A stretch of 48,507 bases of DNA from a virus, in IMG/VR virus record IMGVR_UViG_3300046507_000159, positions 1 to 48,507 of that record, one strand, 5' to 3'. The first letter of the stretch is position 1, and every line of letters begins with the position of its first letter. Below are positions 31,954-39,470 of the stretch, piece after piece. The position numbers and the translations under genes are program-made. The notes under the pieces were generated by a model. It searched no databases. It was not told the DNA's origin and saw only the letters and a program-made list of their open reading frames with translations.

Positions 31954-33249
31954 CTAAGCGTTTTCAGTTGGCATTAGCAAGCGGGACCGCTCACCATCGA
32001 ATAGAACTTCTGCGTTCGGACTCTTGGGTTGCCCTGCCCTTGCGAGCTTGTTCTTAGTCAACCCAATCCACCGCACGCCGTCATACATAGACTCATTCTT
32101 GGACCCGAGCGTAATAATCGCGTCCGCTGCGCCCTGCTTACCCGTCTTAGAATCCTTGAGCATAGAGAGCGTAGGAAACGGCAAACCGTCCCCGTCTGCG
32201 CTAATCTGCGAGGTAGCGATAACAGGCGTGTCGTACTTAACGCCCATGAGGCGGCCCCACTGATAGGCGGCCTCTAGGATTTGGTCCGTGCGCTGTCCGC
32301 CGTTAAGCGTTTGGCCCCCGAACTTGACGTTATCCAACATATCGAACACAACAAGGCCCGGAGGACAGCGGCGCATAATGTCCTCTAGCTCGTAGGACCA
32401 AAAATCGTGCACGTCCATAACGCGGATACGGTCCAGGCCGCCCATTTTGATGGCGTACTCCTCTTTCAAGGTACCGCCCGAGGACTTACGGATAAGCTCG
32501 GCAACCGTTGCGTTTAGCGCGGCCTGATACATACGCTGGACGATACGGCGGCCCGGTCCCTCGTTGTTAAACCACAGCACGCACCGCCCGTGCTCGGGGC
32601 CGTAATACTCGTTGAACTGCGCGGCCATGTGCGTAACGATTTGAGCTACGCCCGTGGTCTTTCCTTTGTCGGGGCGGCCTGCGTAGATAACGAAGTCCCC
32701 CGGGCGGAGGCCTCGCATGGTGAGGTCCAGACATTGGATAGGCCAATGCAATCCCCTATCGTCCTTGTCGTCCGCGAGAATGTCCTCAATGTCCGCGTCT
32801 ACCCAAGGGAGCCTACCTTTCTTAGCCGTGGCCGCCTCGTACCGGCTCATTTCGTCGCGCAGGGACACGTAGAGATCAATCTCCGCGCCCTCGTTGTACT
32901 GCGTGATTAAGTCCGTAATACGGTGCGCGCTCTCCGCTGCGAGCAACCGCTCCATAATCCCGGCCTCTAACGCTGCATCGCAGTCTTTATCCAAGACCTC
33001 CGCGAGCATTACCCGGTAAAGGGCTCGTTGCTCCTCGGTTAAAGTCGGGTGCGCAAAGGTTGTGAAATACAGGTTGAACGGCTCGAACTCGATACGCTCA
33101 ACGTCCGGGAACTCCTTAAAGAACTTACCGAAGTCGTCCAGGATGAAAACGGACTTAGGCTCAAGGGCCGCTTTGGGGACCGCCTTAGCGAGGCGCTCGT
33201 ATCGCTCGCGGTACCGCAGGAGTTGGAGTAACGTAACTTCTAAGCTCAT
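31954..33249 (-). CDS. replicative DNA helicase (DnaB/RecA-fold)
   Basis: 431 residues from ATG 33249 with GGAAAG upstream; the in-frame ATG at 33261 lies inside the HNH gene end. The N-terminal helical domain (about 1-170) precedes a RecA-type motor: Walker A 'IYAGRPDKGKTTG' (about 200-212), Walker B 'GLVVFDMLDN', then 'VIATSQIS' and 'IGLTKNKLARAG', the pattern of DnaB-like helicases. Unlike T7 gp4, primase and helicase are separate genes. It unwinds the fork with the primase encoded 1 kb upstream. Confidence 0.9.
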   Translation of the reverse strand: MSLEVTLLQLLRYRERYERLAKAVPKAALEPKSVFILDDFGKFFKEFPDVERIEFEPFNLYFTTFAHPTLTEEQRALYRVMLAEVLDKDCDAALEAGIMERLLAAESAHRITDLITQYNEGAEIDLYVSLRDEMSRYEAATAKKGRLPWVDADIEDILADDKDDRGLHWPIQCLDLTMRGLRPGDFVIYAGRPDKGKTTGVAQIVTHMAAQFNEYYGPEHGRCVLWFNNEGPGRRIVQRMYQAALNATVAELIRKSSGGTLKEEYAIKMGGLDRIRVMDVHDFWSYELEDIMRRCPPGLVVFDMLDNVKFGGQTLNGGQRTDQILEAAYQWGRLMGVKYDTPVIATSQISADGDGLPFPTLSMLKDSKTGKQGAADAIITLGSKNESMYDGVRWIGLTKNKLARAGQPKSPNAEVLFDGERSRLLMPTENA

Positions 33250-33731
33250 ATGTCTTTCCATACCTTGCGGTTACAGATCATGGACACGGCGGATATCGTT
33301 ACGCCGTAGCGCTCCGCCAACTCGCGCAGTTTTGCGCCGCTCTGTCGTAGCTCGCGCATTTCAATAACCTGCGGCTCTAGCACCTTTGCGTAGCCGTTAC
33401 GCTCGCCCCTTGCGCACCGTCTACGGGCTACGCGGTCGGCGGTGTTGTCTTGCGTCGTACCAAGCTCAAGGTGCAGGGGATTTACACACGCGGGGTTGTC
33501 GCACTTATGGCGGACCATGAGGTTATTGGGTATAGGGCCGTATGCAAGCTCGTAGGACAGGCGGTGCGCAAGGAACGCGATACCTTTAACTTTGAATTGG
33601 CCATACCCTGCGGAGGACTTGCCTAGCGGTGTCTCGATGCATCCGGACCTTTTGGGCGGGGCCGTGTCTGTACATGGGTGATCGAACGCGACATTAACCC
33701 GGCCGCATTTTCGGCAATCGTACATACTCAT
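33246..33731 (-). CDS. HNH endonuclease with C-terminal helix-turn-helix (homing type)
   Basis: 161 residues. The N-terminal zinc-like 'CRKCGRVNVAFDHPC' precedes the His-Me finger core 'VRHKCDNPACVNPLHLELGT', followed by 'NTADRVARRRCARGERNGYA'. The C-terminal 35 residues ('AERYGVTISAVSMICNRKVW') are a helix-turn-helix of the type that targets homing endonucleases. It sits between primase-side genes and helicase, overlapping both by 4 nt. Probably a free-standing homing endonuclease. Confidence 0.87.
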   Translation of the reverse strand: MSMYDCRKCGRVNVAFDHPCTDTAPPKRSGCIETPLGKSSAGYGQFKVKGIAFLAHRLSYELAYGPIPNNLMVRHKCDNPACVNPLHLELGTTQDNTADRVARRRCARGERNGYAKVLEPQVIEMRELRQSGAKLRELAERYGVTISAVSMICNRKVWKDI

Positions 33732-33934
33732 TTCGGGACCCTCATATAGAGCGGCGTACCGTTGATTGCGCCCGCCTCGCGGTACTCGTATTGCATCTCG
33801 GTCAGTGCGGCTAGCAACTCGCTAACGGTAACGGGCGGGTGTACGCCGTCGCCTAACCACCGTTCCGGGGACCTATCGCCCCGCCGTCCTTGCATCGCCT
33901 TGAGGCGGCCTATGAGGTCCTTGCACGCACTCAT
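33728..33934 (-). CDS. hypothetical protein, 68 aa
   Basis: Overlaps its neighbours by 4 nt on each side. Helical with basic N-terminus ('KDLIGRLKAMQGRRGDRSPE') and 'VTVSELLAALTEMQYEY'. No family recognised. Confidence 0.6.
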   Translation of the reverse strand: MSACKDLIGRLKAMQGRRGDRSPERWLGDGVHPPVTVSELLAALTEMQYEYREAGAINGTPLYMRVPK

Positions 33935-34266
33935 TGCGCGGCCTTAAATGTGAAGTCCTCAACTCGCCCGTCCGCATAGTGCAATTTCGCACGCTGCCGG
34001 AACCAACCGGCCTCCTCCACGTAGATTGACTTGCCGTATATCGTTGGAACGTCGTACCCGTCCGAGTCGTCAACCCAAAAGGACCAACGGTCCCCGCAGC
34101 ACTCGCAGGAGTCGGAGTTATCGCAGAACGTCTCCGCCTTGGCGATAGCCTTCTCTGCGTTCTCGGCCTCGATAAACACCTCCTCACATACGTTCTCGTC
34201 CTCTACGAATGATCCGCCGCTATTGTTTTGACCAAAGCGGAACCACTTTAAGTTTTGAGTAGACAT
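33931..34266 (-). CDS. hypothetical protein with Cys cluster, 111 aa
   Basis: Acidic protein with 'CDNSDSCECCGDRWSFWVDD' in the centre, a possible metal-binding loop, within an alpha/beta fold ('ENVCEEVFIEAENAEKAIAK'). Overlaps the primase 3' end by 19 nt and the next gene by 4 nt. Similar Cys-rich small proteins occur near primases in other phages. Role unknown. Confidence 0.65.
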   Translation of the reverse strand: MSTQNLKWFRFGQNNSGGSFVEDENVCEEVFIEAENAEKAIAKAETFCDNSDSCECCGDRWSFWVDDSDGYDVPTIYGKSIYVEEAGWFRQRAKLHYADGRVEDFTFKAAQ

Positions 34267-35051
34267 TGGATAGCCTCCCGGCTTAGTAATTTGGGGTCCT
34301 TTTCGGACACGATGTTGGTAACCTCCCGGCCGTACGCCCGGAGCGTCTTGTTAATCTTTGTTGCGTTGTTCTGTCCCGCTGCATCCGGGTCTAACCATGT
34401 GTAGACGGGCTTACGCGTCTTGATAATCTCGGCGGCGGTCCAATCGTTTAGCTTGGTTCCGAGCAGAGACCACGCAGCGAACCCCGCGCGGGATACGCGA
34501 TACGCGCTAAGGAGGTCCTCGGTTAGAACCAGCGCGGGACCGTCCCCGTACTTGGCTATAAGACGGCGTTTGTCTACTGCGGGGTTGGTGTACTTGCGCG
34601 GGTTGCCCTTATCGAGCGTGCGCGCCTGCCAGTAAATGACCTTCCCTAGCTCGTCCCGAACGGGGAGCACCACCCGGCAAAGGTGAGGATTCCAATAGAT
34701 TCCGAGGGTCTCTATTTCAGCGTTCGATATTCCCGCCTTGTAAAGCCACACGCGGGCCGTAAGCGGCCACGTACGCGGGTCTCTCTCGGCGGGTAGGGGT
34801 AAGCTAGGGGAGGCGGCTACGGCGTCCTCGGCGGCCCGTATACGTGCGATACGGGCGAGTTTCTCCGTGAGTGTCTCGGCGGGTTTAGGGTGGTAGGACT
34901 TATAGCCGCAACGATGGCAGTAAGCCGTATATCCGTCCCGCTTATGATTCAACTGGAGACAATCGCCCGGTCCACAGTCATGCGGGACCTTTCGAGTAAC
35001 TCCCTCCGGTAGCCGCTCGGCGTGCTGTACCCAATCTTTCGAATCCAACAC
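34248..35051 (-). CDS. DNA primase (zinc ribbon + Toprim)
   Basis: 267 residues, GTG start with GGAGG upstream. The N-terminal zinc ribbon has Cys pairs in 'HDCGPGDC' and 'YCHRCGYK'. The Toprim domain has the catalytic Glu in 'ALVLTEDLLSAY' and D-x-D in 'TWLDPDAAGQNN', then 'SEKDPKLL'. Equivalent to the primase half of T7 gp4 but encoded alone. The gene precedes helicase by 1 kb with small genes and an HNH element in between. Confidence 0.9.
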   Translation of the reverse strand: MLDSKDWVQHAERLPEGVTRKVPHDCGPGDCLQLNHKRDGYTAYCHRCGYKSYHPKPAETLTEKLARIARIRAAEDAVAASPSLPLPAERDPRTWPLTARVWLYKAGISNAEIETLGIYWNPHLCRVVLPVRDELGKVIYWQARTLDKGNPRKYTNPAVDKRRLIAKYGDGPALVLTEDLLSAYRVSRAGFAAWSLLGTKLNDWTAAEIIKTRKPVYTWLDPDAAGQNNATKINKTLRAYGREVTNIVSEKDPKLLSREAIQCLLKT

Positions 35052-35063
35052 GCGAGCCTCCGA

Positions 35064-35231
35064 TTAGTGCACTTTAGTTTCCGACAAACAGACCACGTTG
35101 TAGAACGGGTAAAAGCGGCGCGTACCGTCCCGCGTAAACCACACGCCCACGTCAGTGAAAGACGTATCCCAATCGTGACCGTACGTGTACATACCGCCGT
35201 TGGTCAGCGTGATATGCCAACTCCTGCGCAT
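35064..35231 (-). CDS. small hypothetical protein, 55 aa
   Basis: ATG 35231 with CTGGAGGTCTGAGC upstream. Open for 55 codons ('MRRSWHITLTNGGMYTYGHD' at the start), stopping before the primase ribosome binding site. Beta-rich with many aromatics. Fills a 180-nt gap in the unit. Confidence 0.6.
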   Translation of the reverse strand: MRRSWHITLTNGGMYTYGHDWDTSFTDVGVWFTRDGTRRFYPFYNVVCLSETKVH

Positions 35232-35233
35232 GC

Positions 35234-35494
35234 TCAGACCTCCAGGCTAACGCCGTGCTTTGCTGCCTCTTCCGCCGCCTTACGTGCTACGTCCCCTGCA
35301 TTGATTGACGCGGCGTACGCGCGGTCCTGCATACGGTCTACGGCACGGTGTGCGGCCTGCGCCTCCTCGTCCGCCTTATTGACGAGCGCGGTAAGGGCGT
35401 TGATATGCAGGGACAACAGATACGCCCGGACATTCGCGCCGAACTGTGCGAGGCCGTTAATGATTGCGAGTGCGGTACGCGTGATTTTGTGCAT
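35234..35494 (-). CDS. hypothetical helical protein, 86 aa
   Basis: Ala-rich, with a hydrophobic N-terminal third ('LAIINGLAQFGANVRAYLLS') that could be a weak membrane or amphipathic helix, then a coiled coil with 'ALVNKADEEAQAAHRAVDRM'. AGGAG is upstream. No family recognised. Confidence 0.6.
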   Translation of the reverse strand: MHKITRTALAIINGLAQFGANVRAYLLSLHINALTALVNKADEEAQAAHRAVDRMQDRAYAASINAGDVARKAAEEAAKHGVSLEV

Positions 35495-35509
35495 GAGTAG
35501 CTCCTAGAG

Positions 35510-35788
35510 TTAGGCGGTAATGTCGCGGAAATAGAAAGCCGTGTCGGCGGGCATATCGGACGGGCGGTAAGCGTTGTTTATGTCGGATTGCTGATTAACT
35601 CCAGACGCGGCGAACGCTTCGCGTACCTCGTCGATAAGCCCCCGGCGTGACCGCGCCGGGTGACCGCCAACCTGCGAGATAACGTACATTACTACCTGTG
35701 CCTCCTCAAGGGTGAGCGTGAGAATTACCGCCGCCTCTTGCTCCACCACTTCCCGCACCTTGCGTTCTTGCTTGATTGCCTTAGCCAT
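35510..35788 (-). CDS. hypothetical protein, 92 aa
   Basis: An N-terminal basic/acidic helix, then 'LEEAQVVMYVISQVGGHP', a helical bundle also seen in small phage proteins of unknown role, and a C-terminal 'MPADTAFYFRDITA'. ATG 35788 follows AAGGGTG. No function assigned. Confidence 0.6.
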   Translation of the reverse strand: MAKAIKQERKVREVVEQEAAVILTLTLEEAQVVMYVISQVGGHPARSRRGLIDEVREAFAASGVNQQSDINNAYRPSDMPADTAFYFRDITA

Positions 35789-35797
35789 GTGTCACCC

Positions 35798-36214
35798 TTA
35801 AATGAGATTTGCGAGCGGGTCCGCCGCTGCGCTCTGCGGTGCGGTCTCTGCGCCGTACACCGCTGCAAAGCTCGCGGGTTGCGTCGTGTTGCGCTCCGCC
35901 TCGGCCTCCTGCACGTCCTTGAACTCCGCGATAACGTCCTGCGGTTTGATGCGGACAACCTGCACGTCCACGCCCTCGCCTTTCATAACGAGGATTACGC
36001 GGCCTTTGTCCGTGTCCACCACGTCCACCACCACGCCCGCAAACTTTCCGCGAGTCTCGCCCCGGCCAAACTCGTAAAACACAGGGCTACCCTTGACGAG
36101 GTTAGAGAGCGTCTCCTGTGCTGCGAGCGCTTGCTCTAGTTGCTTAATCTTTGCGTCCGCCTTTTCACGGATCGCGAGTTGGGCGGTCAGTTGTTCTTTG
36201 ATGGTCTTACTCAT
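35798..36214 (-). CDS. hypothetical early protein with SSB-like C-terminal tail, 138 aa
   Basis: Start chosen at ATG 36214, preceded by TTAGGAGTAC at 11 nt. A coiled coil at about residues 1-40 is followed by a beta barrel-like domain ('GKFAGVVVDVVDTDKGRVIL', 'KGEGVDVQVVRIKPQDVIAE'). A flexible Ala/Thr region ends A-D-P-L-A-N-L-I, matching the last residues of the putative ssDNA-binding protein. This suggests docking to the same partner or a second ssDNA/RNA-binding role. Not otherwise recognised. Confidence 0.65.
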   Translation of the reverse strand: MSKTIKEQLTAQLAIREKADAKIKQLEQALAAQETLSNLVKGSPVFYEFGRGETRGKFAGVVVDVVDTDKGRVILVMKGEGVDVQVVRIKPQDVIAEFKDVQEAEAERNTTQPASFAAVYGAETAPQSAAADPLANLI

Positions 36215-36308
36215 GTTCGGAGGTACTCCTAAGTTTACGGGCAAGTTGGATAGACAAAAGGACAGGGGTTACGAGGAACAGAAATGCGCTACCTAGCGCT
36301 ATCGACAC
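36207..36308 (-). CDS. possible 33-aa membrane peptide
   Basis: A GTG frame (36308) overlapping the lipoprotein 3' end by 10 nt encodes one hydrophobic helix ('LGSAFLFLVTPVLLSIQLAR') and ends over the next start codon. No clear ribosome binding site, so expression would depend on coupling. It covers an otherwise empty gap. Confidence 0.4.
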   Translation of the reverse strand: MSIALGSAFLFLVTPVLLSIQLARKLRSTSEHE

Positions 36309-36520
36309 GAGATAGCTACCGGAGAATTGTTGTACGGACCGTGAGTTGCCACGTAGCACACGGACCCGTCATCGGTAAAGCGTCGCACGGTTACACCGGA
36401 GGGAGTCGTGCCTACGTACTCCCCGAGCGGCGGCTCGTCCGCTGCGGCCCTCTGCGTGCAACCTTGGATAACTCCGCCCACCGCCGCGAGCATTGCGAAT
36501 ACGAGGAGAGCCTTTCTCAT
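36299..36520 (-). CDS. early lipoprotein, 73 aa
   Basis: The signal peptide 'MRKALLVFAMLAAVGGVIQG' is followed by Cys21 (V-I-Q-G-C lipobox). The mature part is short with one further cysteine pair and 'YVGTTPSGVTVRRF'. Encoded in the early unit and not in the lysis cassette, so superinfection exclusion is a reasonable guess. No family recognised. ATGA overlap with the preceding gene. Confidence 0.68.
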   Translation of the reverse strand: MRKALLVFAMLAAVGGVIQGCTQRAAADEPPLGEYVGTTPSGVTVRRFTDDGSVCYVATHGPYNNSPVAISCR

Positions 36521-36909
36521 GCGGCCACCACCGTACGCGTCTCTTTGACCAAGTACGCGGCGGAGACAACCTGCGGGAGAAATTCGTAGCGGACGCCCAC
36601 CACGCCCACGGACTCCACGTACGCACGGGCCTCGGTCTCGTTATCGAACCGAATAACTCCGCCTTGCTTGCCGTCCTGGTAGACGGGGCGTACGTGGACC
36701 TCGGTTTGTTCCTCAACACGTACGTAGCTCTGTGAGGCGCGGAGGTGGTGCGGGTAGCGCTTGAGGTACTCCTCAAACGCGACGTACTGTTTTCCGTCAA
36801 CAACCGCAACCCTTGCAACTGTAACCACCTCTCTCAGTAGAGGGCCTTTCCACGTCCCCACGTCGCTAACATTGCGCACCTTTTGACCCAAAACAAATTG
36901 CTTGCTCAT
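36517..36909 (-). CDS. hypothetical protein, 130 aa
   Basis: Starts 'MSKQFVLGQKVRNVSD', with beta segments resembling an SH3-like domain ('GQKVRNVSDVGTWKGPLL') followed by alpha/beta ('RFDNETEARAYVESVGVVG'). Layout resembles the 255-residue protein encoded upstream. Function unknown. Confidence 0.63.
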   Translation of the reverse strand: MSKQFVLGQKVRNVSDVGTWKGPLLREVVTVARVAVVDGKQYVAFEEYLKRYPHHLRASQSYVRVEEQTEVHVRPVYQDGKQGGVIRFDNETEARAYVESVGVVGVRYEFLPQVVSAAYLVKETRTVVAA

Positions 36910-36923
36910 GTTCGTATCCAGTA

Positions 36924-37010
36924 TTAATAGAGTTTCGGGAGCGGCTTGAGGCCGAGGGCGTACGCTGCGAATTCTGCGGGCGTCATGCCCTTAATCTGCA
37001 CGTTTTCCAT
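36924..37010 (-). CDS. very small hypothetical protein, 28 aa
   Basis: ATG 37010 with AGAGGCAGG upstream. Short frame 'MENVQIKGMTPAEFAAYALG' plus eight residues. The ribosome binding site and the fit to the gap are the only support. Confidence 0.42.
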   Translation of the reverse strand: MENVQIKGMTPAEFAAYALGLKPLPKLY

Positions 37011-37019
37011 GCCTGCCTC

Positions 37020-37787
37020 TTAACAGGTTTCAAGCGTTGTCGTACGGGTAACGCGGCGGCGTGCTACCACCTGCGTAATCGTGTATTCCTTGCCGTTGTC
37101 CCCGAGGGCGCTAAGGAATGCCTCGGCGGCCTCAAGCGTGGGGTACTCGGTCGTCATGCCTGCAATGAGGAACGGGCCTGCGGCGGGTTGTTCGGCTTGC
37201 ACAGGCTCCAAGGCCGCGAACTCGTAATTCCACTCGCCCCCGTCTACCACAACGGCGCACCCGTACGTGCCTACCGACACCACGCGGCCAACTTTGCCGA
37301 TGTTCGGCGTCATGTACTCGTCGGACCACCAAATGTGCTCCTCGGACTTGCGCGCGATAAGCACGAAATCTCCCTCGTTGAACTTAGCGCGTGCCGGGAC
37401 AATCTCGTATTCGTGAGCGTACAGGCAGTGGTCGTCCTGCGCGTCATCCAGCACGATTACCGAGCCTGTGTCCTCGTAGACTTCCTTGACCGTGTACACC
37501 GCGCCCTTACGGAGGTCACACTCGTCCACCAATGCGCGGACCTTGGAACCCACGCCGAGCACGAGCACGCGCTCCGGCGCAAGCTCATAACGATCCTCGC
37601 CCCACCCGTACACCTCATAGCCCGAGTCCATACGCACTCGCGGAACATAACCGCTGCTCGTAACGGTCCCCGTCTTGCCAACCTCCGCGAAGTCGCCCGG
37701 GAACGAAGTCACCGCCTCGGTGCTACCGTCTCCGTCCATGCCGTGGAACACAACGCGCGCGCCGTCGATAAATTTAAATTCGTTCAT
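37020..37787 (-). CDS. hypothetical protein with repeated SH3/KOW-like segments, 255 aa
   Basis: ATG 37787 with TTAGGAGTAC at 11 nt. Three similar beta units can be seen: 'FAEVGKTGTVTSSGYVPRVR', 'GSKVRALVDECDLRKGAVYT' and 'PNIGKVGRVVSVGTYGCAVV', each followed by acidic turns. Such KOW-like repeats occur in proteins that bind RNA, ribosomes or RNA polymerase. Early position makes a host-transcription role possible (inference). The C-terminal 50 residues are a separate alpha/beta unit. Confidence 0.68.
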   Translation of the reverse strand: MNEFKFIDGARVVFHGMDGDGSTEAVTSFPGDFAEVGKTGTVTSSGYVPRVRMDSGYEVYGWGEDRYELAPERVLVLGVGSKVRALVDECDLRKGAVYTVKEVYEDTGSVIVLDDAQDDHCLYAHEYEIVPARAKFNEGDFVLIARKSEEHIWWSDEYMTPNIGKVGRVVSVGTYGCAVVVDGGEWNYEFAALEPVQAEQPAAGPFLIAGMTTEYPTLEAAEAFLSALGDNGKEYTITQVVARRRVTRTTTLETC

Positions 37788-37822
37788 CTGTATGTGTACT
37801 CCTAAGTATTTGCGGGTGAGAT

Positions 37823-38026
37823 TTAGCGGGAACGAGCTTGCGGGAACAGACGCGGATTCAGCGGGCCGCCCGGGTTGCGCTGGCTGAGGTTAAAGAACTC
37901 CTTAGCCTCGCGGCGGTGCGTGTGGACTACTTGCTTGGCCTCCGGGTGGGCGTTCAGGAATTGGCCTACCGTGTGCTTGCGGTCGATGTCGAATTTGCGT
38001 TCTTGGGTGTTGGTCGTGGTTTGCAT
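37823..38026 (-). CDS. hypothetical protein, 67 aa
   Basis: Basic, His-rich: 'DRKHTVGQFLNAHPEAKQVV' then 'HTHRREAKEFFNLSQRNPGG'. Length and charge fit a nucleic-acid-binding or inhibitor peptide. No family recognised. Confidence 0.58.
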   Translation of the reverse strand: MQTTTNTQERKFDIDRKHTVGQFLNAHPEAKQVVHTHRREAKEFFNLSQRNPGGPLNPRLFPQARSR

Positions 38027-38035
38027 GGTGTGGTC

Positions 38036-38350
38036 TCAGTGAAAGGTGGTTACTTCATGGAATGCAATGCGGCGGAGAATGCGCGATTTACTACGCTCGA
38101 AAACAGATTGATACGTGCCGTGGCGGTACTCGCCCGATACCTCAACCTCACTAATGCGGAATCCCTGATCGTGGGCCTCGGCGTGGAATTCTGGTGAGGC
38201 GAACCACTCCAACAATTGCTCAATGCTTGCAAAGCCAAAGTAGAAATCCCTGCGCTCGCTGCGCCATTCCAACGGTTCCCACCAAGCCCGCAATTCGGGG
38301 TCTCTGCACGGCCCGGGCGTGTCGTCAGTTTCGAGTCTGTAGATAATCAT
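38036..38350 (-). CDS. hypothetical protein, 104 aa
   Basis: Alpha/beta with 'GFASIEQLLEWFASPEFHAE' and 'QGFRISEVEVSGEYRHGTYQ'. This W-F-x-S-x-E-x pattern is common in small phage proteins of unknown function. ATG 38350. Confidence 0.62.
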   Translation of the reverse strand: MIIYRLETDDTPGPCRDPELRAWWEPLEWRSERRDFYFGFASIEQLLEWFASPEFHAEAHDQGFRISEVEVSGEYRHGTYQSVFERSKSRILRRIAFHEVTTFH

Positions 38351-38401
38351 GGTTTACTAGTCCGCTTGGTGTCGGTACTGTTATGTATTCCTGATTGATT
38401 G

Positions 38402-38635
38402 TCAGTGCAGGATTGCAAGGGTGGAGCCTTTCGGGAGCACTCGCTCAACCTCTCGGGCCGCGTACTCGGTCTCGCCCGCGCAGTGGATAACGTGGGCTAC
38501 GATGCATTGGCCGCCGTCTGTAATGGTCGGGTGCAAACGCGGGACCTCAAACCCGTAGTGATTGAGGATTACTTGGACGGCACGGAAAGCGTTACGGCTA
38601 GCGTCCGGGGTGTTGATTACGAGCGTATGGGACAT
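38402..38635 (-). CDS. hypothetical protein, 77 aa
   Basis: Alpha/beta protein, 'MSHTLVINTPDASRNAFRAV' at the start and 'YAAREVERVLPKGSTLAI' at the end. No motif recognised. The ATG lies 12 nt after the stop of the 53-aa gene. Confidence 0.58.
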   Translation of the reverse strand: MSHTLVINTPDASRNAFRAVQVILNHYGFEVPRLHPTITDGGQCIVAHVIHCAGETEYAAREVERVLPKGSTLAILH

Positions 38636-38647
38636 GGCGTTACAGTG

Positions 38648-38809
38648 TTACCAGTGCTTTAGGGAGGTTGCTACCGTTGCGCCTACGAGTGCGCCCGTGT
38701 TGCCGTAATGCTTAACCGGAGGCGGTGCGCCTCGGTACACCGTAATGCGATGGCCGTTAATCACCTTGACCGTCCCGCGAGCTTGCGGGGTTTTGTGCTT
38801 GGGTTTCAT
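38648..38809 (-). CDS. small basic protein, 53 aa
   Basis: ATG 38809 lies two bases after the stop of the first early gene. Open for 53 codons: 'MKPKHKTPQARGTVKVINGH' then 'RITVYRGAPPP' and a Gly/Ala end. Very basic, suited to nucleic-acid or RNA polymerase binding. Second gene of the early unit. Confidence 0.62.
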   Translation of the reverse strand: MKPKHKTPQARGTVKVINGHRITVYRGAPPPVKHYGNTGALVGATVATSLKHW

Positions 38810-38811
38810 TG

Positions 38812-39105
38812 CTAGTAGTACTCCCGCAATAGTTGCTCACGAGTGAGCGGTTGGGTTTGTGGTGCCGTAGAAATGACGTACCCGCCCGTGTTGACCTTGA
38901 GCGGTTTGTTAGACGTGAGGCCCCGGCGTGAGGCGTCCCGGGAAATGTCGCGTACTGCGTTGCCGTACGAGCGCTTGCGTTCCTCTCGTTCGGCCTTTTG
39001 GCGTGCGTGTGCCTGCCGCTCTACGCGGCTAGCTGCGGCGGTTGCCGATTGCTTGGCTTTGGAGAAATACAGGGCGCGCTTTTGGGCCTGAGTGAGTGCT
39101 TGCAT
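38812..39105 (-). CDS. first gene of the main early unit, 97 aa
   Basis: ATG 39105 behind TTAGGAGT. Highly basic coiled coil ('RVERQAHARQKAEREERKRS'), followed by a flexible C-terminus ending 'LTREQLLREYY'. The first gene after a strong host promoter in Xp10-like and T7-like phages often modifies or inhibits host RNA polymerase. No similarity to Xp10 p7 is evident by eye. Function unknown. Confidence 0.68.
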   Translation of the reverse strand: MQALTQAQKRALYFSKAKQSATAAASRVERQAHARQKAEREERKRSYGNAVRDISRDASRRGLTSNKPLKVNTGGYVISTAPQTQPLTREQLLREYY

Positions 39106-39470
39106 TAGTAGAACTCCTAACGAGGTTGCGCAAAATAACTCCCGTGAATTAGCTTGCGTAACCCGTGTGGGTACGGCCCGGGGCTACCCGGGCGGCTAGG
39201 GTTCGGTTCTTTGAATTGGTACGTTCGGGCGGGAGAGCGGAGGATTCTAGACCTACACTACTTACCTACTGCGATACTTACCAATACACTAGTCCGTTCA
39301 GGGCGAGGACCCCGTACTTGTCTAGTGTTGCTACCTTGCTTCCCATCGGCTCACCTACCCTTTGGGTATCTCAGTAGCGTTTGTACTGCGAGTCGGTACT
39401 AGGCCCCGGCTACGGCTCTTACTGCTACTACCTTGCTTCTCTTTGCTCCGCTGCGTGTTTCGCTGCGTTG
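39106..39470 (-). ncRNA. long untranslated leader of the early transcript (about 365 nt)
   Basis: No credible ORF on either strand between the predicted start (about 39470) and the first early ATG. It contains an exact 12-bp direct repeat (plus-strand reading CTACCTTGCTTC at 39331-39342 and 39428-39439), several near-copies of GGTA/AGTAG, and GC-rich stems such as the CCCGGG cluster near 39178-39192. It may be a structured RNA affecting elongation, stability or translation. Confidence 0.5.
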
